Source: Isochrysis galbana
Taxonomy: Eukaryota; Haptophyta; Isochrysidales; Isochrysidaceae
Direction of reading: 5' to 3'
NCBI GenBank assembly: GCA_018136815.1
Contig: CM030941.1
Coordinates: 1,673,582 to 1,737,581 of the forward strand
DNA length: 64,000 bases
A program made the position numbers and the translations under genes. Below, one piece after another: positions 1 through 10,571 of this stretch; the first letter of the stretch is position 1, and every line of letters starts with the position of its first letter. A model generated the notes under the pieces. The model was not told where the DNA came from, did no database searches, and worked only from the letters and a program-made list of their open reading frames with translations.

Positions 1-1560
1 ATGGGCCGCTCCCGCTGCCGGCTGCCCATTATCGCAACCACGAGGGCGCCGGCGGTGGCTTCACATCCGAGCTGCGAATTTACCTCCCAGCCGGCCCTAG
101 CATGCACACGCCGCGTGGGATGGCGAGCACTGCCGATCCCTTGGGGGTTGTCGTTCTCATGAATAAGCACAGCGTCGACATGCACGAGGTCAGGGTAGCG
201 CACCAGATTTGCGAGATGGTGCGTGCAGCTGTCTTTGCCGGAGCCTTCGCGGCAAAGGAATGAACCTGAGGCAGGATACATGACGAAGCTGAGATCGACC
301 TGTTCCTCGGCGTAGCTTGTAGCTGAAGCATGGTCAAATGTGCTCCAGCTAGTAGATGCAGAGCTAGTGACAAAGATGGGTAAACAATGATGATGGTGGT
401 GGTAATGGTGAGGAATTCGAATGCTCGGTGACTTTTTGAGGCCTGCCTGCGCCGTCGTCGTTGACAGAGGGGTACATTTCCCAAACTCCTTGGGACAGCC
501 ACTGGGCGAAGAGGTGATGAGCTTGGAGGCGCAATGCCCTACACCTAGCATGGGGGGGGGGGGGGGGGGAGAAGCCTAGTGACGAAGTGATGAGCTCAAA
601 GGCGCAACGCCCAATGCGGGCATGAGGGCGCTCGGCTCAGCTTGGTAGGAGTGAGGTCGGCTCTAGAATCCCTCCGCGAAAGTGTGTAGTTTGCCTCCCG
701 CTCTTGCCCACATTGCTGCACTCTTCCCGGAGTGTCCAAAGCGGAGGCGAGGAATTCACGGCAGCGAAACTGTGTGCTGTATGTGGCATTACCTTGGCCA
801 AGATTGGGTTGTTAAGCGGAACTATGTGGTTGTTTACTACTGAGAGCGGCTGCAACCTCGGATTCGGTTGTTTTTTTGCAGCTACCCCATGTAGGTGGTA
901 TAAGTCCTACTTGCACTTGCAACCTCTCCCCTCCCCCCTGTGGGGGATTCACCTCTTCTTGAGCTTCTCCGGATGAGACGCATATCTTTCGTCTTGGAAA
1001 AGCGCGCCACAGTTTCACTTTCCACATTAGGAGGATGACAAGTAAAATTTAGTGCGACACCTACCCCAATCCCGATCCCTTTGGTACCCATCATCTCGGA
1101 TACAAATATGATTGAGATCACGGTAATGGGTACAAACATGCCCAGAAACCAGAAAGGGGCCTACCATGTCTTTCAGCCGAGCAACGTCGTAGTAGCCATT
1201 CCTATCATGAACATGAATCCACATTTCGTTTCCACCCTCCACCCTATAAAATAAAATTCGCCTTCCCCAGCCTTGGAACAATAGAAGATAACGGTATGTG
1301 CGAAAACGCGAAAACATAACATTCTAAGTAAAAGAAACAAAATTGCCACCTAGTCCTCTTTCGACGGAACGCGACAGACTTAAATTCGGTATTTTTCGAA
1401 AATTTCGCGGGACGACCCCACTTTTTTTTCCTTGATCCATCCTACCGGAACCTAGATAGGGAGCTTATTTACCCTTCATTTGCCCATTGCATCTGGTGCC
1501 CTCCGCATCCCCACATAGTGAATGACCGGGCTACTAATATAAGTACTGATGCCCCAACAC
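1..1560. other. Intergenic, no gene recognised
   Basis: No reading frame here has a recognisable domain or convincing codon bias. There is a poly-G run near 551-568. The segment around 1020-1420 is lower in GC than its neighbours and contains A-rich stretches. I see no RNA gene. Confidence 0.5.
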
Positions 1561-1561
1561 T

Positions 1562-1785
1562 CGGGCCCTGGCCTCCCCTGCCCCTGCCTCTCCCTCGCTG
1601 GCGCTGGCGCTCCTGAGCCTCAGGGGCCCCCACGCTGCACCTGTCTGCATGTCGAATAGGGGAGAGGCGGGGTTGGAGCAATGGGCTGGCCACGCCCACG
1701 CCGCACGCCGGGCCAGGACGAGCGAATCCGCGAATCTGACGAGCCTATGGCCTATGGGGAAGGGAGTGAGTCAGCAGGGCAGAGG
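1562..1785 (-). repeat. Fragment of the hairpin-headed element (E4-like body)
   Basis: This stretch matches the body of the element at 55726-56477, around 56175-56330, in the same orientation. The match includes the Gly/Ala-rich block, a GGTTGGAGC motif and the GGGCTGGCCACG motif. No hairpin end is present, so it is an internal fragment. The orientation is given with the hairpin taken as the 5' end. Confidence 0.6.
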
Positions 1786-1960
1786 CGAGAAGCGCTCAAT
1801 CACCATCACCCACAGCATGGAAAAGCGTTCAATCACCATCAGCCTACATACACGTGGAAAAGCGTTCAATCGCCATCACCCCCACAGCATGGAAAAGCCT
1901 TCAATCACCATCAGCCTACACATGGAAAAGCGTTCAATCGCCATCACGCCCCGTGCTACG
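1786..1960. repeat. Minisatellite, about five units of 32-37 bp
   Basis: Five successive units share the core GAAAAGCGTTCAATC followed by RCCATCA and a variable CCYACAC spacer. Some units start ATGGAAAAG and others GTGGAAAAG. The array directly abuts the preceding element fragment. It is open in more than one frame, which is expected of a short repeat and is not evidence of coding. Confidence 0.85.
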
Positions 1961-2098
1961 CAATTTGATGGACAAGCTGTGGAAAAGTGTCCTCAAAGCT
2001 CAAAGCACCCCTGCGTCCACTCTGTCCTCCTTGCGCTTGCCTCCCGCATCTGACTAATTTAACTTTTGCGGCACACCGACCTGCACGTGAAATGAGGC

Positions 2099-2331
2099 TG
2101 TCGCATCCAGAGTATTTTATATACTCTAGGCGGATGCGGTGCTTCTATCAATGTGTAGTGTGTGAGAAAATTGAGTGAGTTTTGTTTTTGCCAACGAGTT
2201 GCCTCGAAGCTCCGCCGCATTGCACGCCGAATTTGTTCGTTTGTCCTTACTTGTTTCATTGGTTTGTTTGTGCGAGATGTTGCGTTAGTTTTCGGAGTTT
2301 TCTTGTTGGTGAGTGAGTGATGTGGGGTGGT
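2099..2331 (+). repeat. LTR-like repeat R1, copy 1
   Basis: This ~230-bp block is nearly identical to 8941-9170. It begins TGTCGCATCC and folds back at once: AGAGTAT pairs with ATACTCT, enclosed by GCATCC/GGATGC. The sharp start at TG in two unrelated flanks suggests an LTR-type end. No coding part lies next to it. Confidence 0.75.
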
Positions 2332-4849
2332 GTCTCGTGGGCCGTCGTCGCGATGTAGCGCGCCCTTTCCCCCGCTCTCTCAAGACTTCTCTTCACTCAT
2401 GCCCTAGCCCCACTGAGACTTGCCACGATCAAGCTTCGGCTTGATTCGACAGAGGCCCATAATGGACTGATGTGTTGCAGCAGATAAAAAAACTATAAAT
2501 GTAGATCTATACCGCTACGCCGCTACAATATATGACGTATTATACCAAGCTTCCGTGGCTCGCTGTAGGTCCACTGGCGATTGGTCAGACGTCGGTGGAT
2601 GACGTTGAGGTCTGTGCGGGAAGCAATGTGAAGCTCATCAATGGTAAGTGTATCGCGCAGTGCACACGAGATTCTACCGATTTGAGTGGGCTGGATACCA
2701 TGTTGGATAACATGATAACATGGGCACCTGTGTGGGTTGTGGGTAGCGACGTCAATCAAGTACGTTGGTGCAGGGTAGATGTACTTCAAGTGACATTATG
2801 GGGTCATGTAATGGGGATCTATTGACTCTTACCGATGATGGTAGGTGTCTGACAGTACCCAACGTTGGTGTGTGTGAAGGCAATTCAAAGTTGAGGACGG
2901 TGTGTACAATGTACAACCTTAGGGAGTATGGCGTAGGTTCTGTGCAGACAACATCTCGAGTCTCCAGGTATTTGGGATGGAGGAAAGGTAGATCGTTTAC
3001 AAGAGCACCCTTTGGATTGCGGTTCGAAGCCCCTCATGGGCGAACTAAGTATAAACCTAGTTCCAATGACAGGAATTGAGTATACCGTATACCATTAGCA
3101 TCAGCCATTAGAATGACAGGCCGCCGAGCGCCGAGCGCCGCCCGTGGGCCACACGCCTTCCCGGCGGTGAAGGTGCGCAACTAGAGCTGTTGGTTGGTGT
3201 GCTAGCAGCCTGACCAACCTCCATGCCCATGGCTGAGAACCTTTGAGGGGGGCCCAGCCAGGCCCCCATGGGCAAGAAATATCAAGGGGAAGGACTGAAG
3301 GACTGTGGTGCTAGGAGTTGAGTACTACTACCTACGGAGTAGCGGACGATTCGCAAGATCTTGTGGGTCGACGAAACGCGCTCCGGGAGATCGTGCGATT
3401 TTTCTCTATTCCGATACATTACTTTAGAGGGGTCAAGATATTGTATCGGCGGCTGGCGCGTGATGGTGCCACCCCCGCTGCTGCTCGCCGTCTCCTCGCT
3501 CGGCTGGGCGGGGGGCTGGGCGGGGGCGGCGCGGACGGGCGACCTCTGGCGAGTGGGGCTACCGCGTGCGCAGTTGAGTGATGAAGACGAGTACCTCGAC
3601 GACCTAGAAAACAGGGTGCGTGCACAAAGCTACCTTGCAATGGTGCGAGTGGCTGCTGAAGATCTCCCCCCCCCCCGCCGCCGCCGCCATCGCGCAGATC
3701 GCGGCTGCAGCGCGAGTGCCACGTGCAGCCAAGAGTAGTCGGCGAGGCAAACCTCCATATTCGCGGATACCACTCTTGACGCCCGTCTTCGAGCCATCAC
3801 CACCGCCGCTCCTCTCGCGTGAGGACTCGCAGGTGTAGATGCGCCGCCACCGCCGCCATCGTGAGCAGCCGTCGCGATGCGCGGTGTCGCATGCGGCGCC
3901 CGCGTGACGCCTTCTCATCTCGTGCTCGCAGTTTGCTGCGCTGCCAGGCAAGGCGCTTGGGGCGTGGCGGGAATACTTGCAGCGGCCAGGACAGCAGCTC
4001 CTATTGAGTACCTTGTCATTGTTGATTGGGTTCTATCTCGCTGGCTCTCTTTCCACAATTTTTGGGGCAGCAGGGTTCTGGGAACCCGTCATTGGCGTGT
4101 TCCCGCTCTTCACCTCCGAGGTGTGGCATACGCAGCGCACTGCTTGTGTCCTGGAGTGTTGGAAGTCCCTTGTCCTCTCATGATGGATGCCTACCCACTT
4201 GCTTATGCACTACGTATTCTTTGCGGCCGCCCCCCCGCTCTCCCCCCTGCCTCAGTACATTACGAGAGCATACTACTCTCGACCAATGGCAGAACGACCT
4301 CCTGCGTTGAAATTGTGCGTGCAATTCCTGCACGCTTTGTACTGGCGAGCAAAACGCGTTGCGATGGTCGGTTTGGCCAGCTGATGCTTAAGTTACAATT
4401 GCCCCCCGCTCTGCCTCCTCCTGCCACTCCCGCAGCACGCAGGCACTCAAAGTGGGATGGTACTTAGGCATATGTATTGACGCGATCAAGCTCGCAGGAT
4501 GAGTAGCCGCAGTGGACGACTCGTGCGCGTGTTGCTCGATCTCTAGGTCTCATCATTTGAATTCGATGAGGCAACGAACACGTTGTCCCCAAATACTTGA
4601 GAGCCGCCTCGGCGGCAATTAACAAGAGTCAACCAGCGTAGTGCTTTCATTCTGTGTACGTCTGTAGTCCGAGCTTCCTCGTGTGCTCGCGTTGGGCGGG
4701 TAGGTAAACTCACACGCTTCGAAGTCGCTTTGTTCAACGTACAACCATGATTGGGTCTAGTCATTGGGCATTGGGCCAACATGACCACGCAACACATTAG
4801 CATGAGCATGAGCGCGGCGTCTTTCTATTTCAGGCTTGAATATTGTACT
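2332..4849. other. Intergenic, no gene recognised
   Basis: The part from about 2460 to 3100 is clearly lower in GC than the window average, but no frame shows a domain I recognise. The part from 3440 to 3900 is very GC-rich with CGC/GCC runs. Frames up to about 200 codons exist in the GC-rich part but look like composition artefacts. Confidence 0.45.
2990..3061 (-). repeat. Terminus of a hairpin-headed element
   Basis: The block ends with CATGGGCGAACTAAG, TATAAA and CCTAGTT, the same terminal signature as at 56450-56477. Read from the end inward on the minus strand, AACTAGG pairs with CTTAGTT around a TTTATA loop, with one wobble pair. The other end of this element was not located. Confidence 0.6.
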
Positions 4850-4950
4850 GCTAGAGCGGTCAAACAGGGGCTTTTTAACAATAAATGGGGGGTAGGGTTG
4901 CTTTTCTTTGACCGTGGCGCGATGCCCAATAACCAATAAAAAAATTCGAG
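4850..4950 (+). repeat. MITE-like dispersed repeat M1, copy 1
   Basis: An inner inverted pair, GGTCAAAC and TTTGACC, encloses ~60 bp with AGGGGCTTTTT. It is followed by GTGGCGCGATGCCCAATA. Related copies lie at 13255-13317, 25345-25432 and 42224-42320. No target duplication was resolved. Confidence 0.65.
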
Positions 4951-5429
4951 GAAGACCACCTGCCGCCACCGCCACTAGGGCGGTCGACTACTATTTTAAC
5001 TTCTCTAAGGGTGTAGAAGTAGAAATGAAAAGTCAGGATTGAGGAAATACACCAAATAAGTAAAGCGGTAGAAACCCCGGAACACACCCATCTAGCATCT
5101 AAAGTAGCACATATTCGGTGCCCTTTGGGCCCCAGACGTCCCCACAGGGAGCCCCCACAACGAAGCGTACTCGTACCCCGAAGAAGGCGGGGTAGCTCTC
5201 TTCACGTTGATAACCTTTCCATCGTCTGGGACCTGTGCCACACAATGAGAATCGTCCACCAGCCTCCGTGCCCTCCATCTCCCCGTCTCCCCTACTCCTA
5301 CTCAGTAAACCACCGCCAATCATGCTCTTCCAGGGCCTCTCTCATCTTCCCAGCTTCTTCGTCTATATCGTCATGTATTATAGTATCGCGCATCCTCTTT
5401 AACCTCCTAAATGTGACCCCATAACAACC

Positions 5430-5680
5430 CCCTTCCCCTGCCCCCCTCCCCCCCCCCCCCCCCCCGCAAGACGCCCACTCTCACTCGCCTCTCGCTCCGC
5501 CCCTCCGCCCCGTCTTTTCTCCGCCCCCCCCCCCCATCTTCTTCTCTCTCCCGGCCTTCTCCTACCCCCCCCACTTCTCTTCTTGTCCACCCCCCCCCCA
5601 ACTCTCCCCCCCCTTTCTCTCCCGCCCGCACTCCCTCCCTCCCTCCCTCCCTCCCTCCCCCCACCCTCTTCCTCCCCCTA
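5430..5680. other. Pyrimidine-rich tract upstream of the U-box gene
   Basis: About 250 bases on the + strand are nearly all C and T, with C homopolymers at 5447-5466 and CCCT repeats at 5632-5660. They end directly at the U-box start codon. Similar tracts precede several other genes here, so it may be a core promoter or 5' leader as well as low-complexity DNA. Confidence 0.6.
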
Positions 5681-7600
5681 ATGCGCTCTTGGGCGGAATG
5701 GCTCTTTGGCTCTCCCCCCGAGCCGCCCCCCGCTGCGGAGGCGGAGGTGGTTGAGCCCGACGAGCTGATGTGCCCCATCTCCCAGTGTCTCTACCGTGAC
5801 CCCGTCATGCTCGTCTCCGGCCACACCTTCGAGAAGACCTCTGTGATGGAGTTTTGGCGCCGCCGGCCACTCGTCAACCCACTTGGTACGGGAGAGCGGC
5901 TCAAGAGCGCGCAGATGATCGTCAACTACGGGTGTCGCTCGCAGGTGGACTCGTGGCTTGAGCGACATCCCGGGTACACGCCGGAAGGATGGACAGAGCG
6001 CTCGGTTCAGCCGCGGTCAACCCAAGCGGTGAGAGAGGGGCTGGGAGATATCCGAGGGGAGGGTGGGGAGGGGAAACAAGGGCTCCTTGTGATGCAGGTG
6101 GGAGGAAGGGCAGCGCATGCACTGCCAATTCTGCCGTGGGACATGCGCAGGCCTGCACAGCCTGGCACACGCGCGTGCATCACCGCGCTGACCGGTCGCC
6201 TTGCCCTTCTCGTCCAGGAGCTCGACCATCTCTCGGCGCAGGTTGAAAAGGCAGCTGTTGATGCCGATGAGCAGGCCGCAGCTGAGGCTGCCGCCGAGGA
6301 GGAGGCCGCGCAGCAGGAGCTCGTGCACGCTGCTCGCCGCATCTACTTGGTTGGAGACACTCCAGGTGGGGTCCACCGCGACTATCTCGGCGCGTACGAG
6401 TGCGAGGGTGACCTCGTGAACGGCCGGCTCGCGTATGCGATGGTGAGCAATCCTGACAGGATGATCTGGTACTCAAGCACCAACGGATACTGGCACGCTG
6501 GGCCCCGAGCCAATCTCGGGTCGCCCCGCGGCTGGCTGGCCGTCTTCGACCGATCAGCCCTGCCGGAGCGCGTTCTCGGCGAGTGGCAGGTTGGCGCGGC
6601 CGACGGCGGAGGGTGGATCGCGGCTCCGAATGTGCGCTGCATGGCTGGCCGTGAGGGTGAGGCTGCCCACGCAGCCCTGGGCATCGTTGAAGGCGCGATC
6701 CCAGCAGAAGTCGAGAATGCGGCCGCAACGATTTACCTCGTGGGCGAGACCCATGAAGGCGTTAACAGGAAATACATCGGGGCGTATGGACGCGGCTCGC
6801 AAATTGTCAATGGGCGTTTTACCTACTCGCGGATTGGACAAGGGGGTGATCCCATGCGTATGCTTTGGTATTGCGCCGATGGCTCTGGTGGCGGCGGCCA
6901 ATGGTGGGCGGGCCCCCGTGACAACATGGGTACCCCCGCTGGCTGGCTGACGGTTAAGGACTCGGCCTTTTTGCCAGAGGACATCCGAGGTGTCTGGCAC
7001 GCGATCCCCCGCAGTGGGGGCGCGTGGATGGACCTGCCGGGTGTGCGTTGTGTCACTGGAGAAGCAGGCGAGCAGCTTTACAGGCGCGAGCTCGAAGCGC
7101 AGATGCAGCGAGAGCTAGAGGAGGCCAGGCAGCTGCTGCGCGATGCCGCAAGACGGGTCCATCTAGTGGGCATGACACCGAACGGCATCCATCGAGACTA
7201 CCTGGGCGCGTACAACCGCGTGCCTGAGCTAGTCAACGGGCGGCCAGCCTATGCGATGCAGGGCGACATCGAGAAGATGCTCTGGTTCTCGAGTGATAAT
7301 GGCTACTGGCACGCTGGACCTCGAGCAAACCTTGGAGGCCCGCGTGGCTGGCTAGCTGTATACGACAGGGCACCCTTACCCGAACGTGTCACTGGCCAAT
7401 GGCAAGTCGGAGCGGCGGACTCCAACTGGACAGCTGCACCCGATGTGCGATGTCTCGCCGCCGAGAGTCCCTCACGCGATGAGCAAGAGGACATGGCGGA
7501 TGGGGCAGACGCGGACGCTGCTGATAAGTCTGACGAGGGTTCGCTTCGCCGATCACGAGGAGGCGGTGGTGGAAGGACGACACGGAGCCGGAGGCGCTGA
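5681..7600 (+). CDS. U-box protein with three tandem ~108-residue repeats
   Basis: The 639-residue reading frame starts at the first ATG after the pyrimidine tract. Residues ~28-95 form a U-box (CPISQCLYRDPVML, then SGHTFEK and NPLG), the fold that recruits ubiquitin-conjugating enzymes, so an E3 ubiquitin ligase role is likely. A helical, Ala/Glu-rich linker follows. Three homologous repeats then start near residues 217, 345 and 488. Each has the pattern YLVG-T-G-R-Y-GAY, VNGR, YW or WW-AGPR-N-G-P-GWL and a final W-P-VRC. I do not recognise this repeat family; it may be a substrate-binding beta domain. Residues ~117-160 look unlike the rest. Their DNA begins GTGAGAG at 6029 and ends CAG at 6160, an in-frame 132-bp stretch that may be an intron; removing it gives 595 residues. 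The C-terminus is Asp/Ser then Arg/Gly-rich. Confidence 0.85.
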   Translation: MRSWAEWLFGSPPEPPPAAEAEVVEPDELMCPISQCLYRDPVMLVSGHTFEKTSVMEFWRRRPLVNPLGTGERLKSAQMIVNYGCRSQVDSWLERHPGYTPEGWTERSVQPRSTQAVREGLGDIRGEGGEGKQGLLVMQVGGRAAHALPILPWDMRRPAQPGTRACITALTGRLALLVQELDHLSAQVEKAAVDADEQAAAEAAAEEEAAQQELVHAARRIYLVGDTPGGVHRDYLGAYECEGDLVNGRLAYAMVSNPDRMIWYSSTNGYWHAGPRANLGSPRGWLAVFDRSALPERVLGEWQVGAADGGGWIAAPNVRCMAGREGEAAHAALGIVEGAIPAEVENAAATIYLVGETHEGVNRKYIGAYGRGSQIVNGRFTYSRIGQGGDPMRMLWYCADGSGGGGQWWAGPRDNMGTPAGWLTVKDSAFLPEDIRGVWHAIPRSGGAWMDLPGVRCVTGEAGEQLYRRELEAQMQRELEEARQLLRDAARRVHLVGMTPNGIHRDYLGAYNRVPELVNGRPAYAMQGDIEKMLWFSSDNGYWHAGPRANLGGPRGWLAVYDRAPLPERVTGQWQVGAADSNWTAAPDVRCLAAESPSRDEQEDMADGADADAADKSDEGSLRRSRGGGGGRTTRSRRR

Positions 7601-8502
7601 GCTCCCCCCTTCACATATTGGTGCGCAGCACCCCCCTACATAGCTGCATTTGACTTGACCCTACTTCTGTGAGGGCGCGAGATATAGCACCCTTGGCCTG
7701 GAGCCGCGCACGGGAAGTCGGCACAGCTATGTGTTCAAGACGCCGGTAGACTTCTCACCTTTAGGTGCAAACACGTCGTGGCCAGGCCGAAAAACGCTTC
7801 ATGTGCGTGAGACAAGTTGCAAAGCGCAAGGAGCTCATCCGGCCGTTCACATGGTTGTGTGCGTTTATCGCATCAACAATAATGTTGCTTGCAGTCCTAG
7901 AAGTGTAGCGGCGGTGGCATTTACTCATTGAGCAGAGCATGTAAGAGCTAGGCTAACAAAATGTTGTTCTCATGGACATCTCGAATCCGGACGGCGACTT
8001 GCTGCCTCGCAGTATTCGTCCGACTTGTTCCATATCTTCAGTGGCAATTTTCGGACTTTTCTGCTTGTACTTCAATTAAGCACATGCGACACGCGTATGC
8101 ACCAACGACGACGGCTGCTTTTCTATGACAATCTGGGACGGTCTGCGATGTGGCGGTGCGCAATGTCAATGTGTCGTTGGGCGGCAGGGGCTGTGAACGT
8201 GGTTGATGTGTGTGTTGGTACGCCAATTAATTTTATCCGAGGCGCGTTAGTACAGCTACAGCCACTAGCACTAGCACGTATAAGCACGACAGGTCCCACA
8301 CCATAGCCGCGCTTACACTCAAGGCACGACTGGCGCGCCCTTTTGACCTCCCTTTTCTAGCCCCCGGTTCCACCGGGGTGGGGGGAAGGGGGGGGGGCGA
8401 TTATAATTTGGCTCACTTGCGCCACTTCCTCCGCGCCCCCTCCTGCCGCCTGCCGCTCTCAGCTCTCCCCGCCCGATCACTCATGTAAACAGGCCGTCGC
8501 AA
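7601..8502. other. Intergenic, no gene recognised
   Basis: This is mixed-composition DNA after the U-box gene. A G-rich stretch lies at 8375-8400. I see no coding or repeat signal until the hairpin at 8503. Confidence 0.5.
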
Positions 8503-8725
8503 CTAAGTTTATACTTAGACGCGATGGAGCGCGCCGCCGCGACTCCTCTCTCCTTCGGGCCCCCCGCCGAGGGCGCCCCCAGTGCCCATGGAGCAGCCGC
8601 TGTCGAAGCGGCCGCGTCCGCCCACTGAGGCCGAGCAGGTGTGTGCGACCCCGGTCGCGCCGCACGGCCCGTGGCCCCGGCCACACCACCCATGGCAGCC
8701 ATGCTGGTCTCCCCCATGGGGGGCA
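8503..8725 (+). mobile_element. Hairpin-headed element, 5' part (subfamily B)
   Basis: The copy begins with a perfect stem-loop, ACTAAGT-TTAT-ACTTAGA, then ATGGAGCGCGCC and ~190 bp matching 48941-49135 and 49661-49845. The shared block ends after GCAGCCATGCTGG, beyond which each copy differs. No target duplication was found, so its 3' limit is unknown. The strand is given with the hairpin as the 5' end. Confidence 0.7.
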
Positions 8726-8940
8726 GCAGGCTGCTGGCTGCACCCCAACAATGTCAGGCTCCAGCAGCCACTCCTCCATTGGGCATGCCTTATGGCAGAG
8801 GCCCCTCTCGCCCTGGCAAGGGCCGCGCTGCTCCGGCAGTGCGGCCCGAGGCCGGGTGGCCCCTATGGGCACAACATCCACCCCATTGCGACGTACAACA
8901 TACTCTTCAGAGACACCCCCTCATACACACCACACCACAC

Positions 8941-9170
8941 TGTCGCATCCAGAGTATTTTATATACTCTAGGCGGATGCGGTGCTTCTATCAATGTGTAG
9001 TGTGTGAGAAAATTGAGTGAGTTTTGTTTTTGCCAACGAGTTGCCTCGAAGCTCCGCCGCATTGCACGCCGCATTTGTTCGTTCGTCCTTACTCGTTTCA
9101 TTGGTTTGTTTGTGCGATGTTGCGTAAGTTTTCGGAGTTTTCTTGTTGGTGAGTGAGTGATGTGGGGTGG
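8941..9170 (+). repeat. LTR-like repeat R1, copy 2
   Basis: This is the near-identical partner of 2099-2331, with the same foldback start TGTCGCATCC and the same end at GATGTGGGGTGG. It is followed within two bases by repeat R2. The low divergence between the two copies suggests recent activity. Confidence 0.75.
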
Positions 9171-9171
9171 T

Positions 9172-9512
9172 TGTCGTATTCCATACGATGACAGACTTTT
9201 ACTTATAACCTGTGGGTGCTATTGTTAAGCCTCAAGGTCTCGTCGATTGGTATACCGCCTCTTCTCTTACTTTCTCTCGATGTCATCAAATGTTCCATGA
9301 TTGTCTTTCGTCTTCTCTCGTCCATCGATTGTAGCTCCCTCGATGCGAGGTCTGCCCTCGTTGTGCCGACCCCTCTGTCGCATGTCCGCGCGTTGCTGAA
9401 TTGCCCTGGTGCCGACGCCTTGCCGTCCGTCCAGGTGTGGTTAGTTTTCGCCCTGTTTGGTTTAGTTTGTGTGGTTCTGTGTCCTCGGACCTTTTTTGAT
9501 TTCTTGCGTTGT
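9172..9512 (+). repeat. LTR-like repeat R2, uninterrupted copy
   Basis: It starts TGTCGTAT-TCC-ATACGA, an immediate foldback, and is T/C-rich. A second copy at 21688-22290 is the same except for a 248-bp insertion, so this copy shows the pre-insertion state. The coding content is not convincing. Confidence 0.75.
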
Positions 9513-9834
9513 AGTCTCCCGTGTCTACCTCGGACCTAAGAAGCTCTCATTCTCATTCTCTCCCTTCCACTAGCTCGCTAGCTAGCCTCGTCTCTACCCT
9601 CCGACGCCACGCGCCGCCCTTCTCCGACCTTCAGTCTACCTCTTCGCTCGTAGCGCTCGATGGCAGACACTTTCTGACCCGACTCTTACTATGATCTATC
9701 AGATATTTTCCCGCCAGCAACAATCAACGACCCCTCTACGACCGTGTCAGCTGCCGCTGGCTCCCGAGGTCGACTTTGCCGTCGCGCAAGCATGGTCCGT
9801 TGCGGATGAGACGCCGGGAATCGCGGACGAACTC

Positions 9835-10200
9835 GAGCATTGGAGGGGGGAGGCGAGGGGTTGGGGGAGCTCGGCGGGGAGGGGGGGGGGACTCGGCGGC
9901 GGGGGGAAGGGGGGGGGGGGGGACTCAGCGGCGGGGGAAGGGGGGGGGGGGGGGGACTCAGCGGCGGGGGGAAGGGGGTCGAGAATAATCATACCGTCAG
10001 GGGGCCCAATCTTTTCACAAGCAGTGTGACCTTTTCACAGGAGGCGTCTGTGAAAAGCCCAGTGAAGTGTAGGGGGGGGGGGGCAGTCACAATGGGGACG
10101 GTCGAAGTCCCGCGCCTTTTGGCGCGGAGGAGGGGGGGGGGTATTGGAAGTCACAAGTGTCAGAGCGGGGACGGTAGAAGTCCCGCACCTTGAAAGGGAG
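9835..10200. repeat. G-rich low-complexity array
   Basis: Repeated GACTCAGCGGCGGGGG units at 9885-9970 are separated by runs of 9-13 G. Further G runs lie to 10140, with two copies of GGGGACGGT-GAAGTCCCGC near 10093 and 10178. A TTTTCACA motif is repeated at 10012-10050. No gene is visible. Confidence 0.7.
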
Positions 10201-10571
10201 GAGGTGGAGGGAAGGGAAGAAAGGGCGGTGTCAGCGGCAAGGTAGGAATACCTAGACCTAGTAGGTGTTTGGCCCAGAATCTTCAGATTTTATTTTAGCC
10301 CAGAATCTTCACATGTTTTCTTTCATGTATGAACACCATCCCGATTCGTCATTCGTGTTCGTATAATGCATCACACTCTAAATTATACCAGCACTGCTAT
10401 CTACGAAAGTCATCATCCATGCGCCCACCATTGCCACATCCTTCCTGGTTCAACCTTGGTCCGCACCATCCGCAGGTGCTGTGAATCATCACAGTCAAAT
10501 TGACGTTTTACCTCCTCCAACCCGATGACAGCGCGCAACGCTTCAAGCATTGCATAGCTCGGGCGTTGTCC

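Noticed and set aside
80-502. 140-codon minus-strand frame near the window start
   Set aside because: No domain, irregular composition and no support from neighbouring signals; typical of chance frames in GC-rich DNA.
2990-3061. tRNA-derived SINE, because GGTTCGAAGCCCC resembles a B box
   Set aside because: No A box at the right distance and no tRNA fold; other members of the family lack this motif.
3877-4467. 196-codon plus-strand frame in GC-rich DNA
   Set aside because: No recognisable domain or pattern and overlapped by several equally long frames; composition artefact.
8941-9170. Helitron end, because of the strong hairpin near the repeat edge
   Set aside because: The hairpin lies at the 5' TG edge, with no CTRR terminus or A/T target site, so an LTR-like edge fits better.
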